Program-made: the position numbers and the translations under genes | Part shown: piece after piece, positions 1-8,119 of the stretch | Layout of the letters: every line of letters begins with the position of its first letter | How positions within the stretch are numbered: the first letter of the stretch is position 1 | DNA from: Oscillospiraceae bacterium | Lineage (GTDB): Bacteria; Bacillota; Clostridia; Oscillospirales; Acutalibacteraceae | Assembly (NCBI GenBank): GCA_031267965.1 | Contig: JAIRYC010000103.1 | Location: 1 to 42,267, forward strand | Reading direction: 5' to 3' | DNA: 42,267 nucleotides | Notes under the pieces: generated by a model | Databases searched by the model: none | What the model was told of the DNA's origin: nothing | The model's input: the letters and a program-made list of their open reading frames with translations, nothing else

Positions 1-1126
1 CACACAGCGGCAAGCCCACGCTGCCGTCACGCCAGTGGCGGTTGCGGTTCATGGCAATCATCGGCGCGCATTCCGTAATACCATAGCCGTTCACAAGCGA
101 TACACCAAGCCCACGGAAAAGCGAATAATACTTCACGTCCAGCTCCGCACCACCGCAGCCTATGCTCTGCAGCCTGCCGCCAAAGTTTTTACGGACACTT
201 GCGAGCAGGATACTTGATGCGTCAATCCCAATTTTTTGTAACCCATTGCTGATTGCCAGCATTGTTTTGAGCAGCTTGGTCTTTTTTTGCTTTGCCGCCG
301 CCCGCCAAAGCTCTGCCGCAATGGATTCAACGACCATTGGCACGCCGAATATGCAGTCAGGCGGATATGCCGTGAGGAAGTATTTCACTCTTTTAACGCT
401 GGGACAAATGGCGCTGCAACTCCCGCCGAGCAACGGCGACAACAACGCCGCTGCAATCCCATAGATGTGGTGCAACGGCAGAATCAGCAGATTCATGCCC
501 TCTTCCCAAAAGCTGCGGGAAGCGGCGCAGACGTTAAAAATTATGTTGCGTGAAGAAAGCATAACGCCTTTGGCACGACCCGTTGTGCCGGAGGTGAAAA
601 ATATCGCGGCGGGTGCGTCAACCCCGGGCACAAGCGCTTTGCGGTCAATGCCACCGCGCGAGAATATCGCCGCACCGTGGTCCAACAGCTTGGCAGTTTC
701 ATCAAAGCAAAGCTTATCTTTGCAGTGTAAGCTGTTGGCTATATCCGCATAAGCGCTTACGTAAACCAATATGTCCGTGTCCGAAAGCGTGAGCCGCAAC
801 TGAAGCTCCTTGACCGGCAAATCCTTATCCACAGCCACGGCGAGTCCGCCGGATAAGATTCCCGCAAAGAAAAACAGAATCCATTCATATGAGGTTGGCC
901 CCATAAGCGCGTAATGCTTGCCTGCCCAGTTCCGTAAGTGCAGCTCCGCTGCAAGGTTATAAACATCGGCAACAAATTGCGCAAACGTGACGGTTACGGA
1001 TTCTTTTCCGCGCTCATAAACAAACGCGGGTTTTGTTGCATAGCTTTGCTCAATGAACGCCAAAAATTCCGGGAAATCTGAAAGCCAAGGCAGGCGTTCG
1101 TTCCACGGATACGGTTTATTGCGCAT
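1..1126 (-). CDS. AMP-forming acyl-CoA synthetase/ligase, 3' end cut by window edge
   Basis: An open frame runs leftward from an ATG at 1126 to the window edge, giving 375 codons with no stop. It carries the ATP/AMP signature TSGTTGRAKG (about residues 178-187) and the later motif GYGITECAP (347-355), both diagnostic of the ANL adenylating superfamily. Members activate a carboxylic acid as acyl-AMP and usually transfer it to CoA. The early core is present; the hinge and C-terminal lid domain lie outside the window. The start is supported by AAAGGAGC a few bases upstream. The substrate cannot be read from the sequence; a long-chain fatty acid CoA ligase is the default guess. It is co-directional with the QueG-like gene, 240 bases downstream of that gene's stop. 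Confidence 0.9.
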   Translation of the reverse strand, partial: MRNKPYPWNERLPWLSDFPEFLAFIEQSYATKPAFVYERGKESVTVTFAQFVADVYNLAAELHLRNWAGKHYALMGPTSYEWILFFFAGILSGGLAVAVDKDLPVKELQLRLTLSDTDILVYVSAYADIANSLHCKDKLCFDETAKLLDHGAAIFSRGGIDRKALVPGVDAPAAIFFTSGTTGRAKGVMLSSRNIIFNVCAASRSFWEEGMNLLILPLHHIYGIAAALLSPLLGGSCSAICPSVKRVKYFLTAYPPDCIFGVPMVVESIAAELWRAAAKQKKTKLLKTMLAISNGLQKIGIDASSILLASVRKNFGGRLQSIGCGGAELDVKYYSLFRGLGVSLVNGYGITECAPMIAMNRNRHWRDGSVGLPLC

Positions 1127-1348
1127 GGTCAGCTCCTTTCAATCAGGCTATCCGAAAATATCCGCATGTGTGCTCGTCCATGTGAGCGTGAGGACAAGAA
1201 CATCTTCCTCAATTCGAGTCAATCTGGCTGAATACGGCATTCCTGGTCCCCCCCGCCCAATTTCCTGTTAAGGTATGGCCTTTGTTTTTTGCCTGCGACT
1301 AGCGTGTTAACTGTGTTATGCAACGGGAACCTACGCAAGGATAGTATA

Positions 1349-1377
1349 TATACATTGTATTGTACTTCAATTGTCAA
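1349..1377 (-). promoter_or_regulatory. Candidate promoter for the acyl-CoA ligase
   Basis: TTGACA (1377-1372) overlaps the last codons of the QueG-like gene. After 17 bases comes TGTATA (1354-1349), inside an alternating TA run that offers other -10 choices. It would give a leader of over 200 nt before the ligase. The -35 is perfect but the -10 is only fair. Confidence 0.35.
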
Positions 1378-2137
1378 CTTTTTTCCCGAACCGCCAAGCC
1401 CAAACCCGTTCCTCTGCTGCGTGCGAAAACACAGGCGACGCCCCGGCCACAAATTCCGGCAGAGGTTCTGCCGGCACTCCGGCATTCGTTGGGCAAACCT
1501 CTTGGCAGATATCGCAACCCCAAAGCACTCCGCTTTGCCTTGCCAGCGCTTCCCTGTCAGCGTCCCTACTCTGTGAACGGAAGGACAGGCATTTTCCTTT
1601 GTCCACCTTACCGCCGGCAATCGCATTGGCAGGACAGGCTTGCATGCAACGCTTACAATGCATAACGCACTGTATTTCTTCCCGCGCTCCTTGACTGTGC
1701 ACAAGCTGTGTGCTGTCAACCGTTGAAACAACCGCGCCCAAAAACACCCAACTGCCCCAACGCGGATGGATAAACAGCGCGTTGCGCCCAATTGTACCCA
1801 AGCCGCAAAGCACTGCGGTCGTTTTTTCCGGCACAGGTGAATTATCCGCAAAGGAGACGAACGCATGGCCTGGGTATGCCAAGCGCAGGAGCGCACAAGC
1901 TTTTTCCAGCCGCGCAATAACGACTTTATGGTAGTCCGGCACGACGGCAAAGCGCGCCACATTACGCCCTATATAATATTTCTCTGGCAGGAGATACGGA
2001 AACACCGCAACCAGCACACTCCGCGCACCCTCCGGCAACCGTGCCGCTTGTTTGCAGGGGAGCAGATGCGGTTCGATATCCGCAAAATCACACACTTCAA
2101 AATCCGGGAGGATCTGCCGCAACACGTCGCTGTTCAT
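1367..2137 (-). CDS. QueG-like epoxyqueuosine reductase family protein, short form
   Basis: 256 residues. It has two ferredoxin-type cysteine clusters near the C-terminus (CKRCMQACP and CDICQEVCP) and the upstream DYH motif that holds the catalytic Asp in QueG. QueG reduces epoxyqueuosine to queuosine in tRNA wobble bases, using cobalamin and two 4Fe-4S clusters. At 256 residues it is much shorter than full QueG (about 380), lacking the C-terminal HEAT-like region; short forms of this kind occur in Firmicutes. The first cluster has the spacing C-x3-C-x2-C-x3-CP rather than the usual C-x2-C-x2-C-x3-CP. The start follows AAGGAGG with 7-nt spacing. Family assignment is firm; the exact substrate of the short form is not. 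Confidence 0.8.
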   Translation of the reverse strand: MNSDVLRQILPDFEVCDFADIEPHLLPCKQAARLPEGARSVLVAVFPYLLPEKYYIGRNVARFAVVPDYHKVVIARLEKACALLRLAYPGHAFVSFADNSPVPEKTTAVLCGLGTIGRNALFIHPRWGSWVFLGAVVSTVDSTQLVHSQGAREEIQCVMHCKRCMQACPANAIAGGKVDKGKCLSFRSQSRDADREALARQSGVLWGCDICQEVCPTNAGVPAEPLPEFVAGASPVFSHAAEERVWAWRFGKKVDN

Positions 2138-2168
2138 GGCATGACCTCCTTATCGCATCACGGCGTTA

Positions 2169-2608
2169 TTACTGCGATTTTGCAAAATGTGGTCCGAGTC
2201 AACCATCCTCGTGCGTGCGCACATATGTTCGGTTAAAGCGTCTACTGACAACATACATATCCGGCAAAGGAAAAAGGCAATTGGCTATATATTTCCCGCG
2301 TTAGCCCCGCCGCGCTGTCCATAAAAAACGCGTCCGCGTGCCCATCCTGAAAGAAAATACAGCATGAATCCTTTTTGTTGCGGGCAAAAATCAGATCCGC
2401 TTCATTTTTTCGGCGCAAGCCCGGCGTTTAAAGCTGAAAATATGCCATAAATAGTCGTCGACCTTTATGCCATCTGCAAAAACTGCCAGCCAGCGCGCCT
2501 TTAAGGAGAGGATCTCATCCGAACCAGTTATGTGCTCCGGAGTCATTCTGCAGCGCTTCAGCGCCGCCTCAAGCTGGGCATAGACACTCAGTTTCTTTCT
2601 GCGCTTCT
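2169..2608 (-). pseudogene. Decayed DUF4275-family gene
   Basis: Leftward between topA and the QueG-like gene, three frames joined in series read like one protein. Frame one gives DDYLWHIFSFKRR. A shift at the A/T run near 2405-2410 leads to EADLIFARNKKDSCCIFFQ. A second shift near 2271-2275 leads to DMYVVSRRFNRTYVRTHEDG, then an in-frame TGA (2201-2199) where a Trp would be expected, then LGPHF. This order (YLWHxFS, EA...F, Y-hydrophobic-V...F..TYV.THE, GP.F) matches my memory of DUF4275, a family of unknown function common in Bacilli and Clostridia. No start codon is visible next to topA. Two homopolymer shifts plus a stop argue for a true pseudogene, though homopolymer assembly errors could account for part of it. 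Confidence 0.65.
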
Positions 2609-4771
2609 TTACGCTTTTTTGCCGCGCACCTTACCCTTCGGTTTCAACTCCGGCCGCTCCTCTTGGAACCCACAGTCCGCCCCTAGGCAAAGCGCCAGCG
2701 CGCCTTTTTTTTGGAAGAACAATGCCTTGCCGCATTTAGGGCACTTTTCGCCTGCCAACGGCTCGTTCCAAGTAACAAAACCACAGCCCTCGTTGCGCGG
2801 CTTCCAGTTTTCGCAGCCAAAAAAGACTCTTCCCTTTTTGCTTGTCCTTTGCAGAACCATGCCTCCGCATTTAGGGCAAGGCGTGCCGGTCTCTACCCTT
2901 GGCGGCTTGATTGGCTTTGCGTTGCTGCACTCCGGGTAAGCGGAGCAGGAGAGGAATCGCCCAAATCTGCCGTGCTTGATAATCATCGGCTTGCCGCAAA
3001 GCTCACAGATTTGGTCGGTCTTATCTTCCTCCAGCAGGATTTTTACATCCTTCATCTCATCCTTTGCTTTGGCAAGTGTATCCATAAAGCCGCCGTAAAA
3101 GCCTTGGAGCATATTCGGGTAGCTTTCCTTGCCAAAAGCAATGTTGTCCAGTTCGTTTTCCATGCCCGCAGTAAATTTTGTGTCCACAATATTCGGGAAG
3201 CGGTCCTTGAGCAGACGCGTGCTTACCTCGCCCGCCTCCGTAGGCGAGAGCGCTTTGCTCTGCCGTATCACATAACCGCGCTTTTGGATGGTGCTCATGA
3301 TGGTAGCGTAGGTGCTCGGTCGCCCAATGCCGTTTTCTTCCAGCGCCTTGATGAGCGTCGCTTCGGTGTAGCGCGCGGGCGGTTCAGTAAAGTGCTGCGC
3401 GGGCAGCAGCTCCTTGCATTTTACGTTCTCACCCTCACGGAGCGGCGGAAGCATTTTTCCGCCTTCCCCGTCGCCCTCCGGCAGAGCGTAAAGGCAGGTG
3501 AAGCCGTCAAATTTAACGGCGTAACCAGAAGCGTTGAATAGCACATATTTCCCGGCGGACTTGTCGGCAGCGTTTGCCGCGGTAATTTCCGCCTTGATGG
3601 TATCCTGCAAGCATTCCGCCATTTGCGAAGCAAGGAAGCGCTTCCAAATCAGCGTATAGAGCTTGAGTTGGTCAAGCGAGAGCGAGCCTTTAACGCTGTC
3701 CGGTGTGCGCGTTGGGTCAGTCGGCCGGATTGCCTCATGCCCGTCCTGCGCGTTTGCCCGCGACTTAAACACGCGCGTCTTTGAGGGCAGGTACTTGGCG
3801 CCATACTCACCCTTAATAAACCCTGACGCTGCGTCAAGCGCCTCCTGCGAGATGCGCAGGGAGTCTGTACGCATATAAGTGATAAGGCCCGTGCTGCCCT
3901 GCCCGTAGAGCGTCACACCCTCATATAGCTCCTGTGCAACGCGCATAGTGCGCTGAGACTGGAAGCCCAGCTTTGCTGAAGCCTCCTGTTGCAACGTGGA
4001 GGTGGTGAACGGCGGCGCAGGCGATCTTTTGCGCGTACCTTTTTTAACGGAGCGCACGGCGTATTCGGCGTCAGTAAGCCGGGCAAGGTAATCGTCCGTC
4101 TGCTCCTTACTCGTCAGCTTGACCTTGCCGGTTTCGTCCCCGGCAAATGCCGCGGTGAATACCTTTTGGCTGGCGCCGGTCAGCTTTGCATCCAACGACC
4201 AGTACTCCTGCGGGATAAACGCGCGGATTTGCTCCTCACGGTCCACAATCATGCGCACGGCAACGGACTGCACGCGCCCCGCCGAAAGCCCACGCCGTAT
4301 CTTAGACGCAACAAACGGCGAGAGCTTGTAGCCCACAATGCGGTCAAGCAGGCGGCGCCCCTGCTGCGCGTTGACCAAGTCCATATCCAGCGCGCGCGGC
4401 TCGCCCATGCCTGCGTTTACGCCGCTTTTGGTAATTTCATTAAATGTTACGCGCTGCTCGGCATCCTCTGGCAGACCAAAGATCTGCGTCAAATGCCATG
4501 CAATCGCCTCACCTTCGCGGTCAGGGTCCGTTGCAAGGTAGATTTTCTCCGCCTTTTTAACAAGCTTTTTCAGCTCGGCAACTCGCTTCTCTTTCTCCTC
4601 GGGGATCACGTACTTGGGCATAAAGCCCTTCTTCACGTCAATCGCCAGCCCGTCCCCCTTTACGGGCAAATCGCGCACATGTCCATATGACGCGGCAACT
4701 TCAAACTCCGCGCCCAGGTATTTTTGGATGGTTTTCGCCTTTGCCGGCGACTCCACGATGACTAATTTCAT
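2609..4771 (-). CDS. topA: DNA topoisomerase I
   Basis: 720 residues, a full-length type IA topoisomerase that relaxes negative supercoils. The TOPRIM domain starts at residue 1 (VIVESPAKAKTI) with the acidic TDPDREGE motif at 81-88. The catalytic tyrosine is Y299 in GLITYMRTDS. Three C-terminal zinc-ribbon-like modules follow, with CELCGKP, CPKCGGM and CPKCGKA leading cysteine pairs; the third is degenerate in spacing. The C-terminus is Lys-rich. It lies 78 nt downstream of the GH2-like gene in the same direction and could share its transcript. In many Firmicutes topA sits beside dprA and trmFO; neither is here. Confidence 0.97.
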   Translation of the reverse strand: MKLVIVESPAKAKTIQKYLGAEFEVAASYGHVRDLPVKGDGLAIDVKKGFMPKYVIPEEKEKRVAELKKLVKKAEKIYLATDPDREGEAIAWHLTQIFGLPEDAEQRVTFNEITKSGVNAGMGEPRALDMDLVNAQQGRRLLDRIVGYKLSPFVASKIRRGLSAGRVQSVAVRMIVDREEQIRAFIPQEYWSLDAKLTGASQKVFTAAFAGDETGKVKLTSKEQTDDYLARLTDAEYAVRSVKKGTRKRSPAPPFTTSTLQQEASAKLGFQSQRTMRVAQELYEGVTLYGQGSTGLITYMRTDSLRISQEALDAASGFIKGEYGAKYLPSKTRVFKSRANAQDGHEAIRPTDPTRTPDSVKGSLSLDQLKLYTLIWKRFLASQMAECLQDTIKAEITAANAADKSAGKYVLFNASGYAVKFDGFTCLYALPEGDGEGGKMLPPLREGENVKCKELLPAQHFTEPPARYTEATLIKALEENGIGRPSTYATIMSTIQKRGYVIRQSKALSPTEAGEVSTRLLKDRFPNIVDTKFTAGMENELDNIAFGKESYPNMLQGFYGGFMDTLAKAKDEMKDVKILLEEDKTDQICELCGKPMIIKHGRFGRFLSCSAYPECSNAKPIKPPRVETGTPCPKCGGMVLQRTSKKGRVFFGCENWKPRNEGCGFVTWNEPLAGEKCPKCGKALFFQKKGALALCLGADCGFQEERPELKPKGKVRGKKA

Positions 4772-4820
4772 TGGCGGCTTTCTCCCCGTGATCGAACTTT
4801 TGTTTTTTTATGCGGCGCGT

Positions 4821-4849
4821 TTTGCAGGCAACTAATAATTGCCCGCAAA
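4821..4849. other. Intergenic hairpin just after the GH2-like stop codon
   Basis: TTTGCAGGCAA (4821-4831) and TTGCCCGCAAA (4839-4849) form an 11-bp stem with one mismatch or wobble and a 7-nt loop. No U-tract follows in either direction, so it looks more like a processing or mRNA-stability element between the GH2-like gene and topA than a terminator. Confidence 0.45.
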
Positions 4850-6685
4850 TTAAATGGACAGGGTTCTTGCGTTTGCCGCGTCCCCGGCGGTTGCAAGGAT
4901 TTGGTTTGCGCCTTCCTTTAACTCCAGCCCATCAAACACAAATATGCCTTGCGCTTCCAGCGTTCTGAACTTCTCGCCGTTGACCGAAAGGGTAACCGAC
5001 GGGAAGTTCGAGTATACCACCACGCGCTTACGGTGATCCTTTTCCAGCTCACGGATATGCACAAATGGCGGGATTACCGGCGTTTGTGTTGCCGGAGCTT
5101 TACCTTCCGCCCCGCCTTTTTCGCTGGATTTTTCTTCTGGCTGCGGTGGCAGTGACGATGGCGCCCAAATTGTCTTGAGCAAAAAGTACCTGTCCTCCGG
5201 TATATGCTTTTGCGTGAGCAGAGCACAAGCTTCGCCTTCTTTATAGATCGGCCCAGCACTGAAGACGCTCAGCCAAGGGCGCGTCTGCGGAATATCGCGC
5301 ACGGCTTGGGCAAAGCCGATATCCGTGCCAAGTGTATTAATCGAAATGCCCAGCGGAAGCTTTGGCTTTTCGGCGCGCAGCCTGTCCAGCGTCTTAAGGT
5401 CGTCCTTGCTTTGCAGCGTCACCGACGCCGCATCTGCCGGGAAGTTGCTCATATCACGCACAAAAGCCATTTCGCAATCCGTCAGCAGAATGGGGCGGCT
5501 CGGGTCCGCGTGGCGGAGCAGCTCACACATGGCACGAATGGAGCTTTCGCTCTCACCTTCGGCAGAGATGGCCCAGCCGATCACGCAAGGGTGGTTCATT
5601 AAGCGGAAAAGCAGCTTCTTCGCCGCGTCCAAGCCGTCCTTGCGGTTCTTATAGTCCTTGAGCGGCGGCACCGCCTGAAAGACCCGAAGCGCCGCCGAAT
5701 CGCACAGGGCAAAAAACGCGTCCTGTTCCGGCGTGCCGGTGAGTATCAGCGTATCCACACAAAGCTCGCGCAGGATTGCAAATTCCTTCTCGGGCGGTAA
5801 GGCTATGCCCGGCACAGGGGTTTTGCGCGTCAGGCCACGGGTCGGCACAGGGTAGCCGTTCCACTTGACGCCCTCTGGCGTAAGCCGCAAATCGCGCACA
5901 CCAAATGGTACATCAACGGTATCTAGGTGCGTGCCGTCCTGATGCGTTAAAATGGCGCGCAGAGAATAAAGGAACGGGTCAACGGGCGACCAAAGCCGCG
6001 GGCGCGGTATGGCAAACTCCGCCGCCGGGACAGAAACGGGCACGGCAATGCGCGGTCCGCCGATTGCAAACGTAATTTTCTGCCCCTCGGTGGGCAACAG
6101 CACGGTGGCGTTCACCTTAATTTTTGCGGCGCCATTCTCCCGCATCTCCGTCTGGATATTGACACCACAGCCGCCCTTTGCGTCAAACGAAAAGTGGCTG
6201 ACCGGCACGGAAATCAGCGTCAGCCCATGCGGGAAGCCGCCGTATAGTGTGCCCTCTTTTGGGAATTTTTGTGCCATATTGTCATCAAGCGCAACGTCCT
6301 CCGGCAAGTCAGAATCTTCCCGCGTGCGTTGTGCACTACCGCCCCTAAAGCGAAAGGCGAGCCGCAAAGGCTTTCCGGGTCTGTGGTGGCGGGTCAGCTC
6401 AACCGTGTGAACTGTCCCGCTGCGCAGCTTTTCAAGCTCAACGCCGTTTGCAAAAACGCGGCAGTTCGCAGCCGGTGAGTCAATGCGCAAATATAAACGT
6501 TCGCCGGGCATACGTTCCGCCCGCAGCGTCTTGCAATACCAATACCGCGCCGGAAAGCCGTCATCCGGCGTATGCGGCAGCTTAACCTCCTGCCAGTGTT
6601 TATCGCGGAAGCGCGGCGGACGGCGGTCAACTGTATCGCCGGGCAGATAGAACCACCGTTCGTTAAGCTGTGCGACTGAACGCAT
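4850..6685 (-). CDS. GH2-like beta-galactosidase-fold protein, probably catalytically impaired
   Basis: 611 residues from the ATG at 6685, chosen because GAGGAG lies 8 nt upstream; the longer frame begins with a TTG that precedes this ribosome site. The layout resembles glycoside hydrolase family 2: a jelly-roll sugar-binding domain (about 1-170), an immunoglobulin-like domain (about 170-270) ending in PFGVRDLRL, then a TIM-barrel-like part. The acid/base segment is recognisable as NHPCVIGWAISAEGES, but the family's Asn-Glu pair is Ala-Glu (E376). The nucleophile segment, normally SEYG-like, reads GISINTLG (N450). The usual GVNRHE loop is also missing. There is no signal peptide. By family knowledge such changes would remove retaining-hydrolase activity, so this may be a binding protein or pseudoenzyme. 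Confidence 0.72.
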   Translation of the reverse strand: MRSVAQLNERWFYLPGDTVDRRPPRFRDKHWQEVKLPHTPDDGFPARYWYCKTLRAERMPGERLYLRIDSPAANCRVFANGVELEKLRSGTVHTVELTRHHRPGKPLRLAFRFRGGSAQRTREDSDLPEDVALDDNMAQKFPKEGTLYGGFPHGLTLISVPVSHFSFDAKGGCGVNIQTEMRENGAAKIKVNATVLLPTEGQKITFAIGGPRIAVPVSVPAAEFAIPRPRLWSPVDPFLYSLRAILTHQDGTHLDTVDVPFGVRDLRLTPEGVKWNGYPVPTRGLTRKTPVPGIALPPEKEFAILRELCVDTLILTGTPEQDAFFALCDSAALRVFQAVPPLKDYKNRKDGLDAAKKLLFRLMNHPCVIGWAISAEGESESSIRAMCELLRHADPSRPILLTDCEMAFVRDMSNFPADAASVTLQSKDDLKTLDRLRAEKPKLPLGISINTLGTDIGFAQAVRDIPQTRPWLSVFSAGPIYKEGEACALLTQKHIPEDRYFLLKTIWAPSSLPPQPEEKSSEKGGAEGKAPATQTPVIPPFVHIRELEKDHRKRVVVYSNFPSVTLSVNGEKFRTLEAQGIFVFDGLELKEGANQILATAGDAANARTLSI

Positions 6686-6992
6686 GGGTGTTTCTCCTCT
6701 CAATTTCGGGTAATTGTTCCTTAAAATCCGTGACAGTTCATATCATCTAGTATAAATATGTCACAAAGCAAACCAAGCAAAGCCGTATTTTTCGACGGCG
6801 GTATTATAGGATAACACAAATTGACGGAAAATGCAAATTGGTACTGAGTTTTTGGGATGAAGCTTCCGCGGCTAAAGGCACGATTTAAATATGTCAGTAC
6901 CGCCATATTTCAATCGCGATCCCTCCTGTTCGAACAAGGCTCACCCTCCGCCATGTTTCATAAGCAGGTTTGATACAAAGTCAGACCGCCGG
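6686..6992 (-). promoter_or_regulatory. Upstream region of the GH2-like gene, candidate -10
   Basis: TATAAT lies at 6808-6803 on the minus strand, about 118 nt before the GH2-like start, with only TTTTCC at the -35 distance. Further upstream AGGAGGG precedes a 13-codon TTG-started frame (TTG AAA TAT GGC) whose reality I cannot judge. The motif ACATATTTA occurs twice. Nothing else is recognised. Confidence 0.3.
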
Positions 6993-7024
6993 AATCCCCT
7001 TGTTTCAAGGGGATTTTTGGTTTT
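6993..7024 (+). terminator. Rho-independent terminator, plus direction
   Basis: AATCCCCTTG (6993-7002) pairs perfectly with CAAGGGGATT (7006-7015) around a TTT loop, followed by TTTGGTTTT. No plus-strand gene is recognised upstream of it, so it is an orphan or the relic of a lost transcript. Confidence 0.6.
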
Positions 7025-7186
7025 AGCAGAACAACAGCTGAACTTGTGAGTAGGACTTGAACCCTGCCCGCTTTTTGCTTTGCGTATCCCCGAATGCACC
7101 GAATCGCGCAAAATGCGCCGGACAAAACAGAAACGCACCGGATAGATAACCGGTTACACAAACGTTTTTTTACAAAAAAGTCAATA

Positions 7187-7216
7187 AAAACCGCCGCTTG
7201 TGGAAGCGACGGTTTT
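7187..7216 (-). terminator. Rho-independent terminator for the 7339-7650 gene
   Basis: AAAACCGCCGCTT (7187-7199) and AAGCGACGGTTTT (7204-7216) form a stem with one internal mismatch. Read leftward it is followed by TATTGACTTTTTT, fitting termination of the leftward transcript from the small gene at 7650. Confidence 0.7.
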
Positions 7217-7338
7217 GTGTTATGCTTTCAGGAGTTCGGAATCCCGAATCATAAATTGGAGGTTGGCGCAGATAAGTGATTATTGGCAAGCACCCCGGAA
7301 CAGCCTGTATTTATTTGTCTGCCTGTTTTAATATTTGC

Positions 7339-7650
7339 TTAGATGTGGCAGTCGACAATAACCATATACCAGTTATGATCAAGCGCCGGCTGGATAAACC
7401 TTTCATAGTAGCCGGAATCCCATTCCCGTTCGTCTTCCGCTGTCATTGACGATAAGCCCCACCAGCCCATTTCACCCGGCTCATGCCATACCCCGTTGGG
7501 CGTGACCACCGCGTAGGTGTTGAAAGCGGTGTTTCGCTCGAAGTATTCTTCCTCGGTCGGATACCTCTCGCGCATGTACTCTTCCTTATACAGTGGGTCT
7601 TTCATCGCCTTTTCGTATGGTGCGATTTCCGCCTTTTTCTTTTCGGCCAT
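7339..7650 (-). CDS. Small mobile-element-associated protein of unknown function
   Basis: 103 residues, acidic and soluble, with the striking stretch TPNGVWHEPGEMGWWGL and the C-terminus VIVDCHI. I recall similar small proteins (VWHxPGxMGWxG ... VVDCHI) in integrative and conjugative elements and prophages of Firmicutes, with no known function. The frame stays open upstream of the ATG for about 11 codons (LHDVRDIDFRA) with no better start codon and no clear ribosome site, so the N-terminus may be truncated. It is flanked by other mobile-element debris, and its coding strand faces the collagen-like fragment. Confidence 0.6.
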   Translation of the reverse strand: MAEKKKAEIAPYEKAMKDPLYKEEYMRERYPTEEEYFERNTAFNTYAVVTPNGVWHEPGEMGWWGLSSMTAEDEREWDSGYYERFIQPALDHNWYMVIVDCHI

Positions 7651-7963
7651 GGCTCTAAAGTCGATATCCCTTACGTCATGTAAAATTCATAATTGCAATC
7701 CATGTGTAAAGAACGAATGTTGTTATTGCGGCGAATGTAATGGTTATTGTATAATAGGACCGACAGGCGCCCTTGGTCCGTCGGACCCACAGGGCAATAC
7801 CGGCGTCACCGGTCCAGCGGGAGCAACGGGGCCACAGGGGCCTAAAGGAGACCCAGAGCAAGATGCCAGTAGGATTTCCGGATCAGTAATCTGCAAAGCG
7901 TTAGTTCCAGACGTAGATTTTACTATAGTTAGAGAGCTATACGACAACTTCCAAGAAAGGTGA
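7649..7963 (+). pseudogene. Collagen-like repeat protein fragment
   Basis: The frame reads a cysteine-rich leader (CNPCVKNECCYCGECNGYC), then Gly-X-Y triplets such as GPTGALGPSDPQG and GPAGATGPQGPKG, then a short non-repetitive tail ending NFQER. Gly-X-Y proteins of this kind (BclA or exosporium type) occur on spore surfaces and in mobile islands. Only about nine triplets remain, one broken (GPSDPQ, Gly to Asp). No ribosome site precedes the in-frame ATG at 7649, which overlaps the opposite gene by two bases. I read it as a truncated remnant. Confidence 0.5.
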
Positions 7964-8119
7964 GACCCAGACGCATTTTAAAACTACTAATGCTAAACGT
8001 AAAGCAGAGTTCGAAACAAAAGGATAAGTCACCTTTCTTTTGATGTTAAATAAATTTAAGCTTCACATTATATTTTTTCATTTCTGGGGCATAATAGAAA
8101 TAGATTACCGAATTAGGGT

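Noticed and set aside
1219..1962. 247-codon leftward frame overlapping the QueG-like gene
   Set aside because: It shares the strand but not the frame of the QueG-like gene, whose clusters and start are clear; composition is unlike a protein.
7030..7080. tRNA-like T-arm (minus strand GGGTTCAAGTCC) that might mark an attachment site
   Set aside because: The flanking stem does not pair properly and no acceptor, D-arm or anticodon arm can be drawn upstream.
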